A stretch of 64,000 bases of DNA from Algoriphagus sp. TR-M9 (GTDB taxonomy: Bacteria > Bacteroidota > Bacteroidia > Cytophagales > Cyclobacteriaceae): the NCBI RefSeq assembly GCF_027594545.1, contig NZ_CP115160.1, positions 1,869,001 through 1,933,000 on the forward strand, given 5' to 3'. A program made the translations under genes and the position numbers. Below the pieces are notes generated by a model, which worked only from the letters and a program-made list of their open reading frames with translations, was not told the DNA's origin and searched no databases. Shown here piece by piece: positions 44,451 to 53,256 of the stretch (positions are counted from its first letter, which is position 1; each line of letters begins with the position of its first letter).

Positions 44451-46046
44451 ATGAAAAAATCACTTTGGATACTTGCCCTAGCTCTGGGGGTGACGGTAAG
44501 TTCCTGTCAAAAAGCAGTCTCACCTCTGACTGAGGTTAGTTTTTTACCTATACCGCTCAGTGTTTCATCTTCCTCTGGAGGATTTGAATTGGATTCGGAT
44601 GCAAGTATTCAGCTTGTAGGCGCTTCCGGAGATTTAAAAAAAGTGGGCGAATACCTAGCTCAAAAGATTCAACCTGCTACCGGTCTTGAAATCCCAATTG
44701 TAGCTGAATCCGGCAATATAATTTTAGAACTGAAAACTGGTGAACCAGCAGAAAAATACCTGATTGACATTAGTTCTGATCAAGTAAAAATCAGCTCTGG
44801 TAGTGCATCAGGCTTGTTTTATGGTGTTCAGACACTCTTACAAACCCTCCCTGCCGAGATTGAAAGTACTGAAAAAGTAGCTGGTGACTGGATTTTCCCC
44901 AGTGGCACCATAATAGATGAACCCGAGTATGCCTACAGGGGTGCAATGCTCGATGTGGCAAGGCATTTCTTTTCAGTAGAGGAGGTCAAGCATTACATAG
45001 ATGAGATTGCTCGACTGAAAATGAACTACCTGCATTTGCACCTTACGGATGATCAAGGTTGGAGAATTGAAATCAAATCCTGGCCAAAACTTACAGAAAT
45101 TGGCGGACAAACTGAAGTAGGAGGTACCGAAGGAGGATTTTATACTCAAGAAGATTATGCGGAATTGGTGGCTTATGCAGCAAACCAGTTTATCACCATA
45201 GTGCCGGAAATCGATATGCCCGGTCATACCAATGCTGCTTTGGCATCCTATGCCGAACTCAATCCAGGTGTAAACTTGCCAGATGGAGATTTTTCTACCA
45301 TGACCGAAGGAAAAATAGATTTTGATATTTTGGATAAAGAGCCGGAGCCTGCTGAATTGTATACCGGTATAGAGGTTGGGTTCTCCACGTTCGCTACGGA
45401 TAAAGAGATAACCTATGAATTTGTGGATGACGTAGTGAGAGAGCTTTCGGCATTAACTCCCGGACCATACTTTCATATTGGTGGGGATGAATCTCATGTG
45501 ACGGAGAAGGATGATTACATCTTTTTCATAGAGCGAGTACAGGAAATAGTAAAGAGCCATGGCAAAACCTCCATAGGATGGGATGAGATAGCAACAGCCG
45601 AATTATTACCTGGTACGGTTTCACAGTTTTGGGCCAAAGAAGAAAATGCTGAACTGGCCATAGAGCAGGGTAACCAGGTGTTGATCTCGCCAGCAAAGTA
45701 TGCCTACTTGGATATGCAATACGATTCTACCACTAGGATAGGCTTGCACTGGGCGGCTTACATAGAGTTGGATGCGGCTTACGATTGGGATCCTGTGAGT
45801 TCATATCCTGGGATTACCAAGGCCGATATATTTGGGGTAGAAGCACCCATCTGGACAGAAACCATCACAGACAGAGCGGATTTGGAATACATGGCATTTC
45901 CAAGAATAGCTGCCATCGCAGAGATTGCCTGGGCGCCAGAAAGCAAGCGCAACTGGGATGATTTTGCCAAGCGAATCTCCGCCCAAGGGAAAAGATGGGA
46001 TATAAGGGGCATTGGCTATTATAAATCACCAAAAGTGGAATGGTAA
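44451..46046 (+). CDS. GH20 beta-N-acetylhexosaminidase, lipoprotein
   Basis: A 531-residue exo-enzyme removing terminal GlcNAc/GalNAc. The lipoprotein signal has Cys19 (VTVSSC). An N-terminal GH20b domain (~25-155) is followed by a TIM barrel (~160-510). The catalytic pair is Asp346-Glu347 in FHIGGDESHVTEKDD; other GH20 landmarks are AMLDVARHFFSVEEVKHYID, HLTDDQGWRIEIKSWPKL and VPEIDMPGHTNAALASY. It probably acts on chitin oligomers, peptidoglycan or glycan fragments at the outer membrane. Its terminator follows at 46064. Confidence 0.95.
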   Translation: MKKSLWILALALGVTVSSCQKAVSPLTEVSFLPIPLSVSSSSGGFELDSDASIQLVGASGDLKKVGEYLAQKIQPATGLEIPIVAESGNIILELKTGEPAEKYLIDISSDQVKISSGSASGLFYGVQTLLQTLPAEIESTEKVAGDWIFPSGTIIDEPEYAYRGAMLDVARHFFSVEEVKHYIDEIARLKMNYLHLHLTDDQGWRIEIKSWPKLTEIGGQTEVGGTEGGFYTQEDYAELVAYAANQFITIVPEIDMPGHTNAALASYAELNPGVNLPDGDFSTMTEGKIDFDILDKEPEPAELYTGIEVGFSTFATDKEITYEFVDDVVRELSALTPGPYFHIGGDESHVTEKDDYIFFIERVQEIVKSHGKTSIGWDEIATAELLPGTVSQFWAKEENAELAIEQGNQVLISPAKYAYLDMQYDSTTRIGLHWAAYIELDAAYDWDPVSSYPGITKADIFGVEAPIWTETITDRADLEYMAFPRIAAIAEIAWAPESKRNWDDFAKRISAQGKRWDIRGIGYYKSPKVEW

Positions 46047-46063
46047 GAAAATAGAATCACGAG

Positions 46064-46090
46064 AAGCCCGGCTAGTTCCGGGCTTTTTGT
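46064..46090 (+). terminator. Terminator of the GH20 gene
   Basis: AAGCCCGG pairs with CCGGGCTT (8 bp), 6-base loop, then Ts. Confidence 0.88.
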
Positions 46091-46190
46091 TGATTCTTGT
46101 ACTTTCATTCTTTGAAAATGGGTAAATACAGGCTATTATGCTGCTTTAAATTGAATTAACTTTCAGGTAGAATTTCAAAACAAATTATTA

Positions 46191-47540
46191 ATGGGTGAGC
46201 TGATTATTTCTTTTGCTAATTGGATATGGGGAACACCAATGCTGGTTCTGCTGATGGGGGGAGGGCTGATTTTATTGGTCCACTCAGGTTTTGTCCCATT
46301 CCGAAAAATCGGCCATGCCATAGGTTTGTTAAGCGGGAAATATGACGATGACTTAGCACCAGGTCAAATCACCTCATTCCAGGCCTTATCTTCGGCTATT
46401 GCTGCCACTGTAGGATTAGGAAATATCTCCGGAGTAGCTATCGCAATCAATATGGGCGGCCCGGGGGCGATTTTTTGGATGTGGGTTTCGGCTTTTGTAG
46501 GAATGGCTACTAAGTTTTATACCTGTAGTTTGGCTATCATGTATAGAGGGAAAGACTCAGAAGGACAGATCCAGGGCGGTCCGATGTATGTGATCCAAGA
46601 AGGGATGGGGAAGAAGTGGAAGTTTCTTTCTGTGATTTTCTGTGGAGCCGGAGTCTTGGGGCTCTTGGCAATATTTCAAGCTAATCAGCTTACAGCGGTT
46701 TTAAGAACAGTGATTCTAGAGCCTGCAGGTTTGGATGAAGGACAAAAAACGCGATGGATCATAGGAATTACGATGATGATTTTGGTCGCCATTGTAATCC
46801 TCGGCGGAATCAAACGAATAGCTGGAGTAGCATCTAAGATGGTACCTTTTATGGTAGCATTGTACTTTGTCACCGTACTAATAATTGTTTTTAAAAACCT
46901 TGGAGCTGTTCCGGATATGCTAGTGAAAATTGTGACAGATGCATTTACAGGAGAGGCAGTAGCTGGAGGGGCAGTAGGGGCAGTGATCATCACAGGAGCT
47001 AGGAGAGCTGCTTTTTCCAATGAGGCAGGAATCGGAACTGCACCTATGGTCCATGGAGCTTCTAAAAATAATGAACCGATCAGAGAGGGACTTATCGCCA
47101 TGCTTGGGCCGTTTATTGACACCATAGTGGTTTGTACACTCACCGCATTAGTTATCATGTTGACTGGTGTTTGGAAAGTGACCGATAATGACGGGGTAAG
47201 ACTGACCTTGGCCGCTTTTGATACTGCGCTTCCTAGCATAGGGCGGTACCTTTTGATGATAGCGGTGTTGGTTTTTGCGCTTTCTACCATGTTTACCTAT
47301 TCTTATTATGGTCATAAGTGTTTTGGATATCTTTTTGGAGCTAAAAGAGCAGACTACTACAATTACTTTTATTTAATCACCATAGTAGCTGGCGCAGTGA
47401 CATCCCTGGAGGTAGTCATTAGTCTGGTGGATGGTATGTATGCGATAATGGCCGTTCCGACAATGATATCTACATTCTATCTAGCGCCCAAAGTAAAAGC
47501 AGCAGCAAAGGATTATTTTCAGCGAATGAAAAATGCCTAG
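46191..47540 (+). CDS. Alanine/glycine:cation symporter (AGCS family)
   Basis: A 449-residue sodium-coupled amino-acid importer with about 11 hydrophobic segments. Family signatures: ATVGLGNISGVAIAINMGGP near residue 65, then FWMWVSAFVGMATKFYTCSL, and GAVIITGARRAAFSNEAGIG, the conserved AGCS motif. The typical substrate is alanine or glycine with Na+ or H+. The glycerate kinase gene starts 2 bases after its stop, so they form an operon; a glycine/serine-to-glycerate link is possible but not shown. Confidence 0.95.
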   Translation: MGELIISFANWIWGTPMLVLLMGGGLILLVHSGFVPFRKIGHAIGLLSGKYDDDLAPGQITSFQALSSAIAATVGLGNISGVAIAINMGGPGAIFWMWVSAFVGMATKFYTCSLAIMYRGKDSEGQIQGGPMYVIQEGMGKKWKFLSVIFCGAGVLGLLAIFQANQLTAVLRTVILEPAGLDEGQKTRWIIGITMMILVAIVILGGIKRIAGVASKMVPFMVALYFVTVLIIVFKNLGAVPDMLVKIVTDAFTGEAVAGGAVGAVIITGARRAAFSNEAGIGTAPMVHGASKNNEPIREGLIAMLGPFIDTIVVCTLTALVIMLTGVWKVTDNDGVRLTLAAFDTALPSIGRYLLMIAVLVFALSTMFTYSYYGHKCFGYLFGAKRADYYNYFYLITIVAGAVTSLEVVISLVDGMYAIMAVPTMISTFYLAPKVKAAAKDYFQRMKNA

Positions 47541-47542
47541 AC

Positions 47543-48640
47543 ATGCATGTACTGGTCGCTCCAAATGCCTTTAAAGGCACCTTAAGTGCTCAGGAAGTTG
47601 CAGGCATTATCGAGCATTGTCTCAAAGCAGTGAAGCCTACTTATTTTACGCAGTCACTGCCTGTAGCTGATGGTGGAGATGGTACCTGCGAACTCCTGAC
47701 TGAGATTGGAGGATATCAAAAAAAGGAAACCTGGACTTTGGATGCATTGGGCAGGCCTATAGCAGGCCAATTTGGCTGGGACCATGAATCGCTCACCGCT
47801 TATATTGATGTTTCCACTGCCTCAGGTGTTGGTAATCTTTTGCCTGAAGAAAAAGACCCGCAGATAGCTTCTACATTTGGGACAGGAATATTGATTTCAG
47901 AAGCGATTGATTTAGGAGCTAAACATATTGTTCTTGGCCTAGGTGGAAGTGCCACCATAGATTTGGGCTTGGGAATTTTGGCGGCTTTAGGACTGGAGTT
48001 TTTAGACGAAAAAGGAAGGGCTTTAGCCTTATTCTCACCTGGTTTTACAAAGAGAATAAAGCATATCCAGCTTAAACCTAATCTGCCCAAAATAAAATTC
48101 AGCTGTTTATGTGACGTCAGCAATACCTTTTTTGGTCCGAAAGGAGCCGTACCGGTTTTTGGCCAGCAAAAGGGTCTAAATCCGGATTTATTTGAAGAAT
48201 ATGAAAAGCAGTGTCAGCAAATAGCCCATAAGCTGTACGCCAAATCAGGAAAGTCATTTACAGATCAAGATGGTTTTGGTGCTGCTGGCGGGATTGCCCT
48301 GGGTTTATCGGCTTTCTTCGATGCCAGGATTGAATTTGGAGCCCAATACTTTTTCCAAAAAACAGGCTTGGAGGATGCAGTCAAAAAAGCTGATTGGGTA
48401 ATCACAGGCGAAGGGCGATACGATTCGCAGAGTGAAGCAGGAAAAGCCAGTCATGAACTGCTGCAAATCGTACGTAGACAGGAAAAAAAAATAGCATTAA
48501 TCACCTCTGGAGATGAAGGGAGGGATGTTTTTGATCAGCATTGGAAGCTGAAAGACCTAGATTTTTCCCAAGAGAATTACCTACAGGAAGCTAGAACAAA
48601 TCTGCGCAACTTGGTAATGGAAAAAATTCGTGATCTTTAG
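47543..48640 (+). CDS. Glycerate kinase (GlxK/GarK family)
   Basis: A 365-residue kinase that phosphorylates D-glycerate (class II, giving 2-phosphoglycerate). Signatures: APNAFKGTLSAQEVAGIIEH and QSLPVADGGDGTCELLTEIG at the start, then IVLGLGGSATIDLGLGILAA and GAAGGIALGLSAFFDARIEF, with DWVITGEGRYDSQSEAGKAS near the end. It is translationally linked to the AGCS symporter. Likely downstream of glyoxylate or serine breakdown. Confidence 0.94.
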   Translation: MHVLVAPNAFKGTLSAQEVAGIIEHCLKAVKPTYFTQSLPVADGGDGTCELLTEIGGYQKKETWTLDALGRPIAGQFGWDHESLTAYIDVSTASGVGNLLPEEKDPQIASTFGTGILISEAIDLGAKHIVLGLGGSATIDLGLGILAALGLEFLDEKGRALALFSPGFTKRIKHIQLKPNLPKIKFSCLCDVSNTFFGPKGAVPVFGQQKGLNPDLFEEYEKQCQQIAHKLYAKSGKSFTDQDGFGAAGGIALGLSAFFDARIEFGAQYFFQKTGLEDAVKKADWVITGEGRYDSQSEAGKASHELLQIVRRQEKKIALITSGDEGRDVFDQHWKLKDLDFSQENYLQEARTNLRNLVMEKIRDL

Positions 48641-48661
48641 TTATTGTACCAAAGGCATAAA

Positions 48662-48683
48662 AAAAGAGACCGAAGTCTCTTTT
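48662..48683. terminator. Bidirectional terminator after glycerate kinase and the 45-residue gene
   Basis: AAAAGAGAC pairs with GTCTCTTTT (9 bp), loop CGAA, A-run and T-run on both sides. Confidence 0.9.
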
Positions 48684-48710
48684 AAATGGGGTAGAATCGA
48701 ATTGAGCAGA

Positions 48711-48848
48711 TTACTTCTTTTTAGTGAAAGTACTTCTGGTGTCAATTGCTGTTACTCCTGCACCAAGACCGATTAATACACATACAATGATTAAAAATGT
48801 CTGAGCTCCGCCGGCCAATGGGGAGGAGAAAATATCGAGTAGTACCAT
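48711..48848 (-). CDS. 45-residue single-span membrane protein
   Basis: Reads MVLLDIFSSPLAGGAQ, then the hydrophobic segment TFLIIVCVLIGLGAGVTAI (residues 17-35) and a basic tail FTKKK. ATG start, with a bidirectional terminator just past the stop. The tail predicts a cytoplasmic C-terminus. No family recognised; small genes of this kind are common but rarely annotated. The 59-residue gene upstream on the same strand may share its transcript. Confidence 0.55.
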   Translation of the reverse strand: MVLLDIFSSPLAGGAQTFLIIVCVLIGLGAGVTAIDTRSTFTKKK

Positions 48849-48937
48849 GTTCAATGATTTGATTAGCTAATGATGCCCGAAGATAATTTCTTCAGCTGAC
48901 TTTACCAAAAAGCATTTGGATGAGTCTTTTTTACCAG

Positions 48938-49117
48938 CTATAGATCGTCTTCGAAGTCTTCTTCATCTTCGTCAAACTCATCTTCGTCAAAATCAAGGAT
49001 GGTATCATCCATTAATTCATTGCTTTCATCAAGGTCGTATTCGTCCTCAAAATCATTTTCGAATTCTTCGTCGATGAAATCATCGTCTTCTTCGTAGTCG
49101 TTGTCAAAATCCTCCAT
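48938..49117 (-). CDS. Ultra-acidic 59-residue protein
   Basis: It has 37 Asp/Glu among 59 residues, with no Lys, Arg or His. Frequent Phe at regular intervals (DFDNDY, EEFENDFEDEYDL, LDFDEDEFDEDEEDFEDDL) suggests amphipathic surface patches. ATG start, TAG stop. I know no family by sequence, though very acidic small proteins act as calcium or metal buffers, nucleic-acid mimics or chaperones. On the opposite strand the same bases would give a Ser/Arg/Leu-rich frame, which is less natural. Confidence 0.6.
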   Translation of the reverse strand: MEDFDNDYEEDDDFIDEEFENDFEDEYDLDESNELMDDTILDFDEDEFDEDEEDFEDDL

Positions 49118-49448
49118 AACGGTCTGAATTAAGAGTTTTAGTTAGTAAACGGTACGAATTAAATCAAAAAAATAATTCCAATTATTATCCGCAGGAAAAA
49201 AATATTGTAATTTCTTATCCTATTGACAGTCAGTGTCCTGTGATGTAGCTACATACCTATACCTATTCGATGAAAAAAGTTATAGGACTTTGGCTAAAAG
49301 TGTTTCTTGAAATTTTTCCTGACAGATCAGAACCGCTCTATGAAAAGGTAATTTCTCATCTGTAGGCAAGGTGTATGGACTAAAAAACTTTTCTCACTAA
49401 CCTCTACTCTTTCTAAGCGGTTAGAATGGTAGACCGAAAAAAGGTGGA
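49118..49448. other. Intergenic stretch with one doubtful tiny ORF
   Basis: A 331-base region between the acidic gene and the response regulator. The only frame is 49270-49365 (+), 31 residues from ATG (MKKVIGLWLKVFLEIFPD); it could be a small amphipathic peptide, but nothing supports it. Confidence 0.35.
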
Positions 49449-49805
49449 TCAATTAAAAATCGACTTGATGTATTTTTTTATGAGTGGTTTAGAGAGGTAA
49501 TCTTTGACCACACTGTAATTACTGGCTTTAGAGATGTCCCTTTCGTCCACAGAACTACTCAAAATGTAGATTTGAGCTTCATTTTTTTCAGAATTAAAAC
49601 TATCCAGAAAATCCCATCCATTCATCTCTGGCATATTCAGGTCCAAAAACAGGTAATTGGGTCTGATGGAGTAGATTTCTTTGAGGGCATCTTTGGCACT
49701 TTGGTATTTAAAAAAAGTACACGGCTCCTTGACATTTCTAGAAATGAGTTTTTCAGTCACGAAAGTGCTGATTGGATCGTCGTCTATTAATACTATAGTC
49801 AGCAT
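49449..49805 (-). CDS. Single-domain response regulator
   Basis: A 118-residue receiver domain only. The acidic pocket is LIDDDP (residues ~7-12), the phospho-acceptor Asp55 in LFLDLNMPEMNG, the switch Ser in IYILSSS, and the conserved Lys106 in LSKPL. It has no output domain. It probably takes phosphate from a hybrid kinase or the free Hpt protein, as in chemotaxis, gliding or phosphorelays. It has a good promoter of its own. An upstream TTG is not needed; ATG at 49805. Confidence 0.93.
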   Translation of the reverse strand: MLTIVLIDDDPISTFVTEKLISRNVKEPCTFFKYQSAKDALKEIYSIRPNYLFLDLNMPEMNGWDFLDSFNSEKNEAQIYILSSSVDERDISKASNYSVVKDYLSKPLIKKYIKSIFN

Positions 49806-49847
49806 CAAAATGCAAAAACAAGTGGATAAAAAGCAATAATTGTATTA

Positions 49848-49878
49848 CAAAATTAATATGTAATTTAATTTATGCAAA
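49848..49878 (-). promoter_or_regulatory. Promoter of the response regulator
   Basis: Minus strand: TTTG (49878-49875), 19 bases, TAATTTTG (49855-49848). Both boxes fit exactly. Leader of about 40 bases. Confidence 0.8.
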
Positions 49879-49969
49879 TATTTTACCAAAAGGATTACCT
49901 TAATTTCTAAGTGTTTTAAAATCAGTAATTTTTGAACGCTATTTAATTCGCTGGTAAGCTGAAGGTTTC

Positions 49970-50557
49970 CTATTTCCTTGCATTTTCTAATTCATCCAGA
50001 AAAAATGATATGATTTTGTCGGTAGTGGCCAGTACTTTTTTGCTCTTATGTTTCGGGTTGCTCACCTCTGTGACTCCAGTCAGGGTCATGAGTAACTTAT
50101 CCTCTTTGGGATCAATAAAATCTACGATCACCTGTAAAAGCTCGTAGGAAGAGGAGCTTCTGGAGTTGTTGTTGAAATTAGGTCCATACGGACTGTACAT
50201 CCACGGATTCCACACACGATATCCCCAAAAAGGGTAAGGGTTATAGTTATTGTTGATTTCTCTTTGTCTCTTGTCCTCATTGGAGGTGTAGCGGATTACT
50301 AGCTCCGGCTTGAGCTTATCATAGCTCATGCCACGGTTTTGCAGGGCTTCTTCTATGTGGATTTGTACCTGTTGATCCACAAACTGGGAGTTGAATCCAT
50401 TGACGCCCACCTCTTTATTCATAATTACAAATGATTCATAAGGAGTATTGACGGGGGTCTCTACATTTTCCTTAAAAATGTCTATGGAGCTGCACGAACT
50501 TAGTATAAACCCTGCTACTAAGAGATAAACTAATGTTTTTAATTTTGAGTAATTCAT
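49970..50557 (-). CDS. DUF4136 lipoprotein
   Basis: A 195-residue lipoprotein: signal MNYSKLKTLVYLLVAGFILS, lipid Cys22. The mature protein fits the DUF4136 family (SSIDIFKENVETPVNTPYES, VVIRYTSNEDKRQREINNNY and LLQVIVDFIDPKEDKLLM). An NNYNPYPFWGYRVWNPWMYS segment is rich in Tyr, Trp and Pro, as usual in this group. Function is unknown. An upstream in-frame ATG (50575) would add six residues. It diverges from the dCMP deaminase. Confidence 0.9.
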   Translation of the reverse strand: MNYSKLKTLVYLLVAGFILSSCSSIDIFKENVETPVNTPYESFVIMNKEVGVNGFNSQFVDQQVQIHIEEALQNRGMSYDKLKPELVIRYTSNEDKRQREINNNYNPYPFWGYRVWNPWMYSPYGPNFNNNSRSSSSYELLQVIVDFIDPKEDKLLMTLTGVTEVSNPKHKSKKVLATTDKIISFFLDELENARK

Positions 50558-50649
50558 GATTTTTTCCTTTCGCATTCAAAAACGAAGAGCTTTATAGAAA
50601 GTTAGAATTTACACATAAAACGTAAATTTAGGAGGAATATTCATTTTGC

Positions 50650-50683
50650 TTTGGGCTGGAATTAGGATGATTACTTACTTTTG
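50650..50683 (+). promoter_or_regulatory. Promoter of the dCMP deaminase gene
   Basis: TTTG (50650-50653), 22 bases, TACTTTTG (50676-50683). An alternative TTG start at 50681 lies inside the -7 box and cannot be used; the ATG at 50699 is favoured. Confidence 0.65.
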
Positions 50684-50698
50684 GCGAAAGCACAAGTT

Positions 50699-51181
50699 AT
50701 GAGCAAACCAGATTTCGACGATATTTTCATGGAATTGGCAGTGAACCTGGCCCGTAGGTCACACTGTATTAAAAAGCATGTGGGTGCCGTTTTGACGAAG
50801 GAAACCCGGATTATCTCCATAGGGTATAACGGCCCACCTGCCGGCACGCATAATTGTGATGTAGAGTTTCCTCAGTCTGGCTGTGCTAGAGATAGCAAAG
50901 GAAGCTGCTCTTTGGCACTTCATGCGGAGCAAAACGCGATTCTTTACGCTGTGAAAAACAATACAGCCGTGGAAGGCTCAACCTTATATGTGACTTTGTC
51001 TCCATGTCTGGCCTGCTCCAGAATCATATTTTCCATGGGGATTTCCAGAGTGATTTATCTCTATTCCTATGCAGAATATAAGGGAATAGGTTCTGATGAG
51101 GGAGTGGATTTTTTAAGAAAATTCGGTGTGAAAGTAGATAAATATGAGAAAAACCTAGAGGTTCACGACGAGTTGATTTAG
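50699..51181 (+). CDS. dCMP deaminase (ComEB-like)
   Basis: A 160-residue zinc enzyme that turns dCMP into dUMP for dTMP synthesis. The zinc ligands are His and Cys in SLALHAEQNAIL (HAE motif) and SPCLACSRIIFSMG (PCxxC). The N-terminal HVGAVLTKETRIISIGYNGP is typical of the family. Start ATG at 50699. It converges on murB with a 4-base overlap. Confidence 0.95.
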   Translation: MSKPDFDDIFMELAVNLARRSHCIKKHVGAVLTKETRIISIGYNGPPAGTHNCDVEFPQSGCARDSKGSCSLALHAEQNAILYAVKNNTAVEGSTLYVTLSPCLACSRIIFSMGISRVIYLYSYAEYKGIGSDEGVDFLRKFGVKVDKYEKNLEVHDELI

Positions 51182-52191
51182 AGAAAATTCACTTCAGGGT
51201 GGATCTCGATCTGGAATTTCTCCAAAACTGACTTCTGGATTTTCTCAGCCAGTTTTTTGATTTCATTGCCATCGCCTGCTCCATAATTCACCAAAACCAG
51301 GGGCTGTTTGCTATGGACTCCTATTTCACCCAATCGTTTTCCTTTCCAGCCACACTGCTCGATCAGCCATGCTGCCGGTACTTTGACCCCTTCATCATTA
51401 GGGTAGCCGGGGATTTCCGGGTAATCGGCTTTTAAAGAGTCGTATTGAGAAGCTGGGATACTCGGGTTTTTAAAAAATGAACCTGCATTTCCTATTTCCT
51501 TTGGATTAGGAAGTTTGGATTGCCGTATTTGAATCACCGCATCAGAGATGCTTTTTAGGTTAAGGTGCTCTATACCGTTTTGGGCAAGGGTGGCTTTAAT
51601 GGCGCCGTAGTCGGTGTGGTATGCAGCCACCTTATTGAGTCTGAATATCACGGAGCAAATGACATATTTGTCCTTCAGTTCATGTTTGAAAACACTTTCC
51701 CTATACCCGAAAGCACAGCTCTTAGCATCAAAATCTTCCAGCTTAAGATCTGATTTTCTCAAAGCGGTCAAACTATGGAATACATCCTTGATCTCTACTC
51801 CGTACGCTCCAATATTCTGCATAGGGGAGGCGCCAACAGTGCCTGGAATCAAGGATAAATTTTCTACTCCGGCCCATTCATTTTGGATGGCAATGAGTAC
51901 GAAATCATGCCAAACCACTCCTGCACCTACTTCTACCCAGTAGTATTTCTCATCCTCTTTGACTAGCTCTATCCCGGTGATTTCATTCTTGATAACTAAA
52001 GCCTCTTGGTCTTGAGTCAAAAGAATATTACTTCCCCCTCCCAAAATCAGTGTGTTGATGTGTTTTTCTTTAGCCCATGTCAGGGCCATTTTGAGATCGG
52101 AAACAGATTGTACGGCAGTAAAAAATCTAGCCTTTTTGTCTATTCCGAAAGTATTGAATTGCTTGAGGGAAATGTTTTCTTGTATATTCAT
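51178..52191 (-). CDS. murB: UDP-N-acetylmuramate dehydrogenase
   Basis: A 337-residue FAD enzyme reducing UDP-GlcNAc-enolpyruvate to UDP-MurNAc in peptidoglycan synthesis. Features: ILGGGSNILLTQDQ and AGVENLSLIPGTVGASPMQN (FAD binding), YGVEIKDVFHSLTAL, GYRESVFKHELKDKYV and the catalytic Ser region NAGSFFKNPSIP, with the end Glu/Gly loop IEIHPEVNFL. Length is typical of type I MurB. It converges on the dCMP deaminase and diverges from the AspA-like gene. Confidence 0.95.
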   Translation of the reverse strand: MNIQENISLKQFNTFGIDKKARFFTAVQSVSDLKMALTWAKEKHINTLILGGGSNILLTQDQEALVIKNEITGIELVKEDEKYYWVEVGAGVVWHDFVLIAIQNEWAGVENLSLIPGTVGASPMQNIGAYGVEIKDVFHSLTALRKSDLKLEDFDAKSCAFGYRESVFKHELKDKYVICSVIFRLNKVAAYHTDYGAIKATLAQNGIEHLNLKSISDAVIQIRQSKLPNPKEIGNAGSFFKNPSIPASQYDSLKADYPEIPGYPNDEGVKVPAAWLIEQCGWKGKRLGEIGVHSKQPLVLVNYGAGDGNEIKKLAEKIQKSVLEKFQIEIHPEVNFL

Positions 52192-52267
52192 AACCTTAAA
52201 ATGCCTTGCGAATTAAGCAAGATTTTGACCGAATAAGAAATCAATTTAGCCATTAGATAAGTCCTGC

Positions 52268-53212
52268 ATGAAAGAATTGGTCATCAACGGGGTGAGAATA
52301 CGTCCCGGACAGTCCATGAATATTGACATTGCCATAGCAAAGCTTCCCACTCATACTTTAATTGATTTACCTATTTTTATTCGCACCAGTAGGGAGCCAG
52401 GGCCTGTAGTCCTGATCAGCGGAGGTGTGCATGGTGATGAGATCAATGGTGTAGTCACTGCAAAACGCCTGCTAGAGGAGGTGGACGAAGGGCTAGAGTT
52501 GCTAAAAGGAACCTTAATATTTATGCCTTTGGTGAATATTTATGGCTTTCTGTCCAATAGCCGGACCTTTCCCGATGGGAGGGATTTGAACAGGAGTTTT
52601 CCCGGAAGCAAAAAAGGATCCCTGGCTGCAAGCATAGCTTTTATCCTAAGCAATGAAATTATTCCTCAGATTGACTACGGGATAGACTTTCATACCGGTG
52701 GTAGAATGCTGACCAATTTCCCGCAAATTCGGGTGGACTATAAAGATAAAGTGGCTATGGAGCTGGCTAAAGCCTTTGGTACGCACTACGTGGTCAATTC
52801 CAAATACATAGAGAAATCCTTCCGAAAGGAGGCGTTCAAAGCCAAAAAGCATATTTTGGTGTATGAGGGCGGAGAATCTATGCGGTTGGACGAATATGGG
52901 ATAGAAGAAGGAGTCAATGGAACCAAGCGATTACTGGGGAATTTGGGAATGCTGGCAGAAGTACCGGATGCTCCAAATACTGTTTTCCTAAAGGAAAGCA
53001 GGTGGGTACGAGCCAAGGCTTCAGGCATTTTTAATTCCAGCGTGAAAGTAGGTGAGTCGGTAAAAAAAGGACAGATACTGGCACGGATTTCGGATCCATA
53101 TGGGCAAGTAAAAATACCAGTGAAAGCTCCTACAAATGGCCATATCATTGGGATGAACAACATGCCTGTGATCAATACTGGAGACGCATTGGTTCACATA
53201 GGAAAGGAATAA
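52268..53212 (+). CDS. Aspartoacylase / succinylglutamate desuccinylase-like metallohydrolase
   Basis: A 314-residue zinc hydrolase of the AstE/AspA (M14-like) family. Metal ligands are His55 and Glu58 (GGVHGDEINGVV) and His142 (GIDFHTGG); the general base Glu200 is in LVYEGGES. A C-terminal domain (KASGIFNSSVKVGESVKKGQ, ISDPYGQVKIPVKAPTNGHI) is lipoyl-like, as in many members. It may remove an N-acyl group from an amino acid or peptide. It lies 44 bases upstream of egtB on the same strand, so it may belong with ergothioneine use or breakdown, but this is only proximity. Confidence 0.9.
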   Translation: MKELVINGVRIRPGQSMNIDIAIAKLPTHTLIDLPIFIRTSREPGPVVLISGGVHGDEINGVVTAKRLLEEVDEGLELLKGTLIFMPLVNIYGFLSNSRTFPDGRDLNRSFPGSKKGSLAASIAFILSNEIIPQIDYGIDFHTGGRMLTNFPQIRVDYKDKVAMELAKAFGTHYVVNSKYIEKSFRKEAFKAKKHILVYEGGESMRLDEYGIEEGVNGTKRLLGNLGMLAEVPDAPNTVFLKESRWVRAKASGIFNSSVKVGESVKKGQILARISDPYGQVKIPVKAPTNGHIIGMNNMPVINTGDALVHIGKE

Positions 53213-53256
53213 AAATTCGAAAACTTTAACTTGTAAGCTATTTATCAGCCTTTTAT

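Noticed and set aside
46685..47290. A 201-residue open frame antisense to the AGCS symporter
   Set aside because: It is a shadow of the conserved symporter gene; Thr/Ile/Pro-rich with no domain and no start signals.
49270..49365. A 31-residue ORF from ATG (+)
   Set aside because: Too short to judge; no promoter or conservation seen. Kept only as a note in the intergenic entry.
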